Origin: Clostridia bacterium
Lineage (GTDB): Bacteria; Bacillota; Clostridia; Christensenellales; UBA1242
Length of the DNA: 7,551 nt
Direction: 5' to 3'
Assembly: GCA_016290255.1 (NCBI GenBank)
Contig: JAEETG010000019.1
Coordinates: 1 to 7,551 of the forward strand
Part shown: positions 5,359 through 7,551 of the stretch, piece after piece
Layout: each line of letters opens with the position of its first letter
How positions within the stretch are numbered: position 1 is the stretch's first letter
Made by a program: the position numbers and the translations under genes
Notes under the pieces: model-generated
The model's input: the letters and a program-made list of their open reading frames with translations, nothing else
Databases searched by the model: none
What the model was told of the DNA's origin: nothing

Positions 5359-5719
5359 CTTTTTGATGTATTTGAAAGTGTTTTTGATTGGTGGTGCAGT
5401 TTGTATGCTTGGGCAAGTTTTGGTTATCACAACACAAATGACTAGTGCAAGAATTTTGGTGACGTTTCTTCTTTTGGGAGTGTTTTTGGAGTGTGTTGGA
5501 GCATTTGAACCAATGAAAGCTTTTGCTGGAAGTGGCGTGACCGTTCCAATTATGGGGTTTGGTTATAATTTAGCCAAGGGAGCAATTGAGGGGGCTCAGA
5601 GTGATGGTGTTTTGGGAGCTTTCACTGGAGGACTCACTGCAACTGCTGGCGGAATTGCTGTGGCTGTTACAATGGCGTTTTTGATGGCGTTAATTTTTAG
5701 CAGTAAAACAAAGAAGTAA
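5351..5719 (+). CDS. spoVAE: Stage V sporulation protein AE (SpoVAEb type)
   Basis: 122 residues from ATG 5351, chosen because GGAGGGG at 5340-5346 lies four bases before it; a TTG at 5333 would add six residues without a site. It overlaps spoVAD by 8 bases (ATGTTTGA). The protein resembles SpoVAC in its core: GGAVCMLGQVL in segment 1, ECVGAFEPMKAFAGSGVTVP (47-66), IMGFGYNLAKGAIEGAQ (67-83), and a Gly/Ala-rich last membrane segment (about 92-116). SpoVAEb is an inner forespore membrane subunit of the dipicolinate channel with SpoVAC. SpoVAA, AB, AEa and AF are absent, as is usual in Clostridia. No strong hairpin follows, so transcription may continue into yunB. Confidence 0.93.
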   Translation: MFDFLMYLKVFLIGGAVCMLGQVLVITTQMTSARILVTFLLLGVFLECVGAFEPMKAFAGSGVTVPIMGFGYNLAKGAIEGAQSDGVLGAFTGGLTATAGGIAVAVTMAFLMALIFSSKTKK

Positions 5720-5744
5720 CTTTTATTTTTTTAAAGCATATATT
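5717..5744 (+). promoter_or_regulatory. Possible sigma-E-like promoter for yunB
   Basis: CATATATT (5737-5744) fits the sigma-E -10 CATACAMT at six of eight positions. TAACTTT (5717-5723), 13 bp upstream, fits the -35 KMATATT at five of seven. Only six bases separate the -10 from the ATG at 5751, the same arrangement as at spoIIM. yunB is a sigma-E gene in Bacillus. The -35 is weak, and read-through from spoVAE is an alternative source of transcript. Confidence 0.35.
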
Positions 5745-5750
5745 TATTGT

Positions 5751-6422
5751 ATGAAAATAAAACGTTATAAAAAAATTAAAACAAAATATAAAGTTTTTAT
5801 CTTCTTTTGTGCATTTGTTATTTTTATAACACTCATACTTTTGTTCTTTACTAATTGCGTGAAACCAATTATGGTGAAGTCCAGTGAAGCGCAGGCAAGG
5901 TCTTCAACATCAAGAGCAGTGAACTCTGCTGTTCAAACGGTTATCAATGAATCCAATGTTTATGATGACCTCATTGAAATCACAACGAATCAAGAGGGCA
6001 AAATTGTTTTTATTCAAGTTAAAAGTTTGATGGTCAACAAACTAGCAAAAGAGGTTGGAAAGGTTGCTGGGCAAAACTTGGATTTAATTAAAAATCAAGG
6101 AGTTTCAATTCCTTTGGGAACTCTTTCAGGAATTGGTTTTTTGGTGGGTGTTGGCCCCGAAATCACATTTCATATCATGGCAATATCAACAATTCACTCA
6201 AAATTTTCAAGTGAATTCACAAGTGCTGGAATTAACCAAACAAACCACAGAATATATTTAAACATTCAAACAGATGTTGAACTTATTTTGCCAACAGCCA
6301 CAAAATCTATTGTTGTGAACAGCCATATTCTCATATGTGAAGCAATTTTGGTTGGAGAAATACCAAGCACATATCTCAATTCTGATAGCTTAGATGAAAT
6401 GATGAACTTGATTCCAGATTAA
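5751..6422 (+). CDS. yunB: Sporulation protein YunB
   Basis: 223 residues. A basic N-terminus is followed by one membrane segment (about 14-35); the rest should lie outside the cytoplasm. Conserved YunB blocks are present: KSSEAQARS...AVNSAV (43-61), the strongly diagnostic IPLGTLSGIGFLVGVGP (120-136), FTSAGINQTNHRIYL (156-170), Pro181, and CEAILVGEIPSTYLN (196-210). In Bacillus, YunB is made in the mother cell under sigma-E and contributes to normal sporulation; its biochemical role is not settled. The start is ATG 5751, 31 bases after spoVAE, and there is no Shine-Dalgarno sequence: the 30 bases before the ATG contain no GG at all. A sigma-E-like -10 ends six bases before the ATG. Confidence 0.92.
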   Translation: MKIKRYKKIKTKYKVFIFFCAFVIFITLILLFFTNCVKPIMVKSSEAQARSSTSRAVNSAVQTVINESNVYDDLIEITTNQEGKIVFIQVKSLMVNKLAKEVGKVAGQNLDLIKNQGVSIPLGTLSGIGFLVGVGPEITFHIMAISTIHSKFSSEFTSAGINQTNHRIYLNIQTDVELILPTATKSIVVNSHILICEAILVGEIPSTYLNSDSLDEMMNLIPD

Positions 6423-6430
6423 GTTTTTTT
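6407..6430 (+). terminator. Weak candidate terminator at the end of yunB
   Basis: CTTGAT (6407-6412) can pair with ATTAAG (6418-6423), including one G-U pair, around a 5-base loop, followed by seven T (6424-6430). The stem is short and AT-rich and includes the yunB stop codon, so it may be leaky or not functional. Confidence 0.35.
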
Positions 6431-6431
6431 G

Positions 6432-6460
6432 TTGACATTAAAAAATAAATATGTTAAAAT
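6432..6460 (+). promoter_or_regulatory. Strong sigma-A promoter for the pheS leader
   Basis: A consensus -35 TTGACA (6432-6437), a 17-bp spacer and a -10 TAAAAT (6455-6460), with an extended -10 TG at 6452-6453. Transcription should start at about 6466-6467, at the 5' end of the T-box leader. Confidence 0.9.
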
Positions 6461-6461
6461 A

Positions 6462-6495
6462 CTTTCATCATTCTAAATAAACGCGATGATGAAAG
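6462..6495. repeat. 10-bp perfect inverted repeat across the pheS transcription start
   Basis: CTTTCATCAT (6462-6471) is the exact reverse complement of ATGATGAAAG (6486-6495), separated by 14 bases. With a start near 6467 only half of the left arm is transcribed, so the RNA could form at most about 5 bp (AUCAU with AUGAU). The last five bases of the right arm (GAAAG) also form the base of T-box Stem I. Confidence 0.7.
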
Positions 6496-6711
6496 ACTAG
6501 TAACAAAAACTTAAGCAATAACAGAGAGGGATAAAGGTGAGAATGCCCATTGACAGTTTTTGCGAATTCACTTTCTAGCACTTTCTTGAAATGGTAGTAG
6601 GGAGAGCGTTGGCAACGACATAGCCGTAAATGAGAGCTTTTCATAATTTGAAAAGAATTTAGGTGGTAACACGGAGATAACTTCGTCCTAATTTTGGGGG
6701 CGGAGTTTTTA
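6467..6711 (+). promoter_or_regulatory. Phenylalanine T-box leader of pheS
   Basis: This accounts for the gene-free stretch 6423-6728. Stem I: base GAAAG (6491-6495) with CUUUC (6581-6585); CUAG (6497-6500) with CUAG (6575-6578); above the specifier loop, CAAAAAC (6504-6510) with GUUUUUG (6556-6562). The loop-E AGUAA (6499-6503) faces CGAAUUCA, placing the specifier codon UUC (Phe) at 6567-6569. A probable Stem II/IIA-B region covers about 6591-6633. Stem III is CUUUUCA (6637-6643) with UGAAAAG (6649-6655). The T-box AGGUGGUAACACGG (6661-6674) holds UGGU, complementary to an uncharged ACCA end, which fits discriminator A of tRNA-Phe. In the antiterminator, AGG (6661-6663) pairs with CCU (6687-6689) and ACGGAG (6671-6676) with CUUCGU (6681-6686). 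Uncharged tRNA-Phe should favour read-through into pheS. Confidence 0.95.
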
Positions 6712-6714
6712 TTT
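6679..6714 (+). terminator. T-box regulated intrinsic terminator
   Basis: AACUUCGUCC (6679-6688) pairs with GGGCGGAGUU (6698-6707), including two G-U pairs, followed by a U-rich run. The left arm is the same segment that forms the right side of the antiterminator, so the two structures exclude each other. Confidence 0.9.
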
Positions 6715-6728
6715 TAAAAGGAGAAAAA

Positions 6729-7551
6729 ATGGAAACAAAAACAAAACAAATACTAGAATCAGCTTTAAAGGAAATTGAAAATGCAACAAATAAACAAGAC
6801 TTGTTTGCAATCAACACAAAATATTTGGGTAAAACTGGGGAAATAAGTGCTCTTATGAGAGAACTTAAAAATGTTCCTGTTGAAGAAAAACCGAAAATTG
6901 GTGCAATCCTAAATGAGTGTAGGCAAAAAATTGACACACTCTTAAGAGAAAAAGCTCAAAATTTTGATGAAATGGAACTGCAAAACAAACTCATGAATGA
7001 AAAAATAGATGTCACAATTCCAGTGAAACCAGAAAACATGGGAACAATGCATCCAATATCGCTCACTCAAAAAGAACTTATGGATTTCTTTGTAAAACGT
7101 GGATTTACAGTGAGAGTTGGAACAGATGTTGAAACAGATTATTATTGTTTTGAGGCACTAAATGTTCCAAAAGATCACCCAGCAAGAGATATGCAAGACA
7201 CATTTTACATTAATGATGAAATTGTTTTGAGGACCCACACATCTGCAACTCAAATTCACACAATGGAAAAATATAAGCCACCAATCAAGATGGTTTCAAC
7301 AGGGCCTGCTTACCGTGTTGATGAAGACGCAACACACTCTCCAGTTTTCCATCAGCTTGAAATATTGGTTGTTGATGAAAATGTTTCTATGGCAGATCTA
7401 AAAGGAACAGTGGAAGAGTTCATCAAATATCTTCTTGGAGAGAAAACAAAGGTTAGACTTCGTCCATCATATTTCCCATTCACAGAGCCTGCAGTTGAGG
7501 CAGATGCTTCTTGTCCAAAGTGTGGTGGAAAAGGTTGCTCACTTTGCAAAA
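6729..7551 (+). CDS. pheS: Phenylalanyl-tRNA synthetase alpha subunit (partial at 3' edge)
   Basis: 274 codons are present out of about 340; the frame is open to the window edge. The start is ATG 6729 with AAAGGAG at 6717-6723 and a 5-base spacer. An N-terminal coiled-coil-like part (about 1-85), with the usual YLGKTGEISALMREL (32-46), precedes the class II catalytic domain: GTMHPISLT (105-113), FEALNVPKDHPARDMQDTFY (141-160), VLRTHTSATQ (166-175), and motif 2 YRVDEDATHSPVFHQLE (195-211). Near the edge, Cys262, 265, 270 and 273 (CPKCGGKGCSLC) form the knuckle common in Firmicute PheS. With PheT it makes the (alpha-beta)2 enzyme that charges tRNA-Phe, and pheT should follow outside the window. 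The Phe T-box directly upstream gives independent support and explains its regulation. It is a housekeeping gene unrelated to the sporulation genes before it. Confidence 0.97.
   Translation, partial: METKTKQILESALKEIENATNKQDLFAINTKYLGKTGEISALMRELKNVPVEEKPKIGAILNECRQKIDTLLREKAQNFDEMELQNKLMNEKIDVTIPVKPENMGTMHPISLTQKELMDFFVKRGFTVRVGTDVETDYYCFEALNVPKDHPARDMQDTFYINDEIVLRTHTSATQIHTMEKYKPPIKMVSTGPAYRVDEDATHSPVFHQLEILVVDENVSMADLKGTVEEFIKYLLGEKTKVRLRPSYFPFTEPAVEADASCPKCGGKGCSLCK

Noticed and set aside
5709..5730. Terminator after spoVAE from the T-rich run following its stop codon.
   Set aside because: The only stem available is AAAG with CTTT, four weak pairs, so it is too short to call.
7352..7549. 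Reverse-strand open frame within pheS (and another at 6659-6937).
   Set aside because: Both lie opposite the clear pheS gene and T-box and show no independent support.

Overview
The window is an AT-rich stretch (about one-third G+C by eye) from an endospore-forming low-GC Firmicute, most likely an uncultivated member of the Clostridia. This rests on the gene content: the 3' end of spoIVB, a divergent spo0A, a spoIIM-like gene, a dacF-type D,D-carboxypeptidase, the minimal clostridial set spoVAC-spoVAD-spoVAE, yunB, and a T-box-controlled pheS. No mobile element, tRNA, rRNA or CRISPR array is visible. The genus cannot be named from sequence reading alone.

Layout. Bases 1-101 hold the end of spoIVB. 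A short AT-rich gap follows, with a sigma-A-type promoter and a 10-bp-phased TTG array, leading into spo0A (205-882, TTG start). Next come spoIIM (921-1565) and dacF (1615-2781), which ends in a hairpin terminator overlapping its stop codon. A reverse-strand gene for a secreted Asn/Gln/Thr-rich protein (2807-3784) lies between dacF and spoVAC. A short divergent intergenic region leads to the tightly packed spoVAC-spoVAD-spoVAE operon (3896-5719) and then yunB (5751-6422). Bases 6423-6728 carry a promoter and a phenylalanine T-box leader with UUC specifier and terminator/antiterminator. pheS starts at 6729 and runs off the end.

How the genes fit together. All genes before pheS except the reverse-strand one belong to sporulation families. 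Spo0A is the master switch. SpoIVB is the signalling protease that activates sigma-K in Bacillus. SpoIIM acts in engulfment, DacF in forespore peptidoglycan trimming, SpoVAC/AD/AE in dipicolinate uptake, and YunB in the mother cell. The order spoIIM...dacF...spoVA matches the classical Bacillus/Clostridium order, but spoIIAA-spoIIAB-sigF, normally between dacF and spoVA, is absent here. The reverse-strand Asn-rich gene occupies that slot.

Most notable points: (1) Spo0A keeps a recognisable DNA-binding domain, but its receiver domain appears to have lost the phospho-accepting Asp (Lys in its place); (2) spoIIM and yunB, both mother-cell genes in Bacillus, are the only complete genes without a Shine-Dalgarno sequence, and both have a sigma-E-like -10 (CATATA) 5-6 bases before the ATG, suggesting leaderless messages; (3) an unrecognised secreted low-complexity gene sits in the sigF slot; (4) four TTG elements at exact 10-bp spacing lead into the spo0A promoter.
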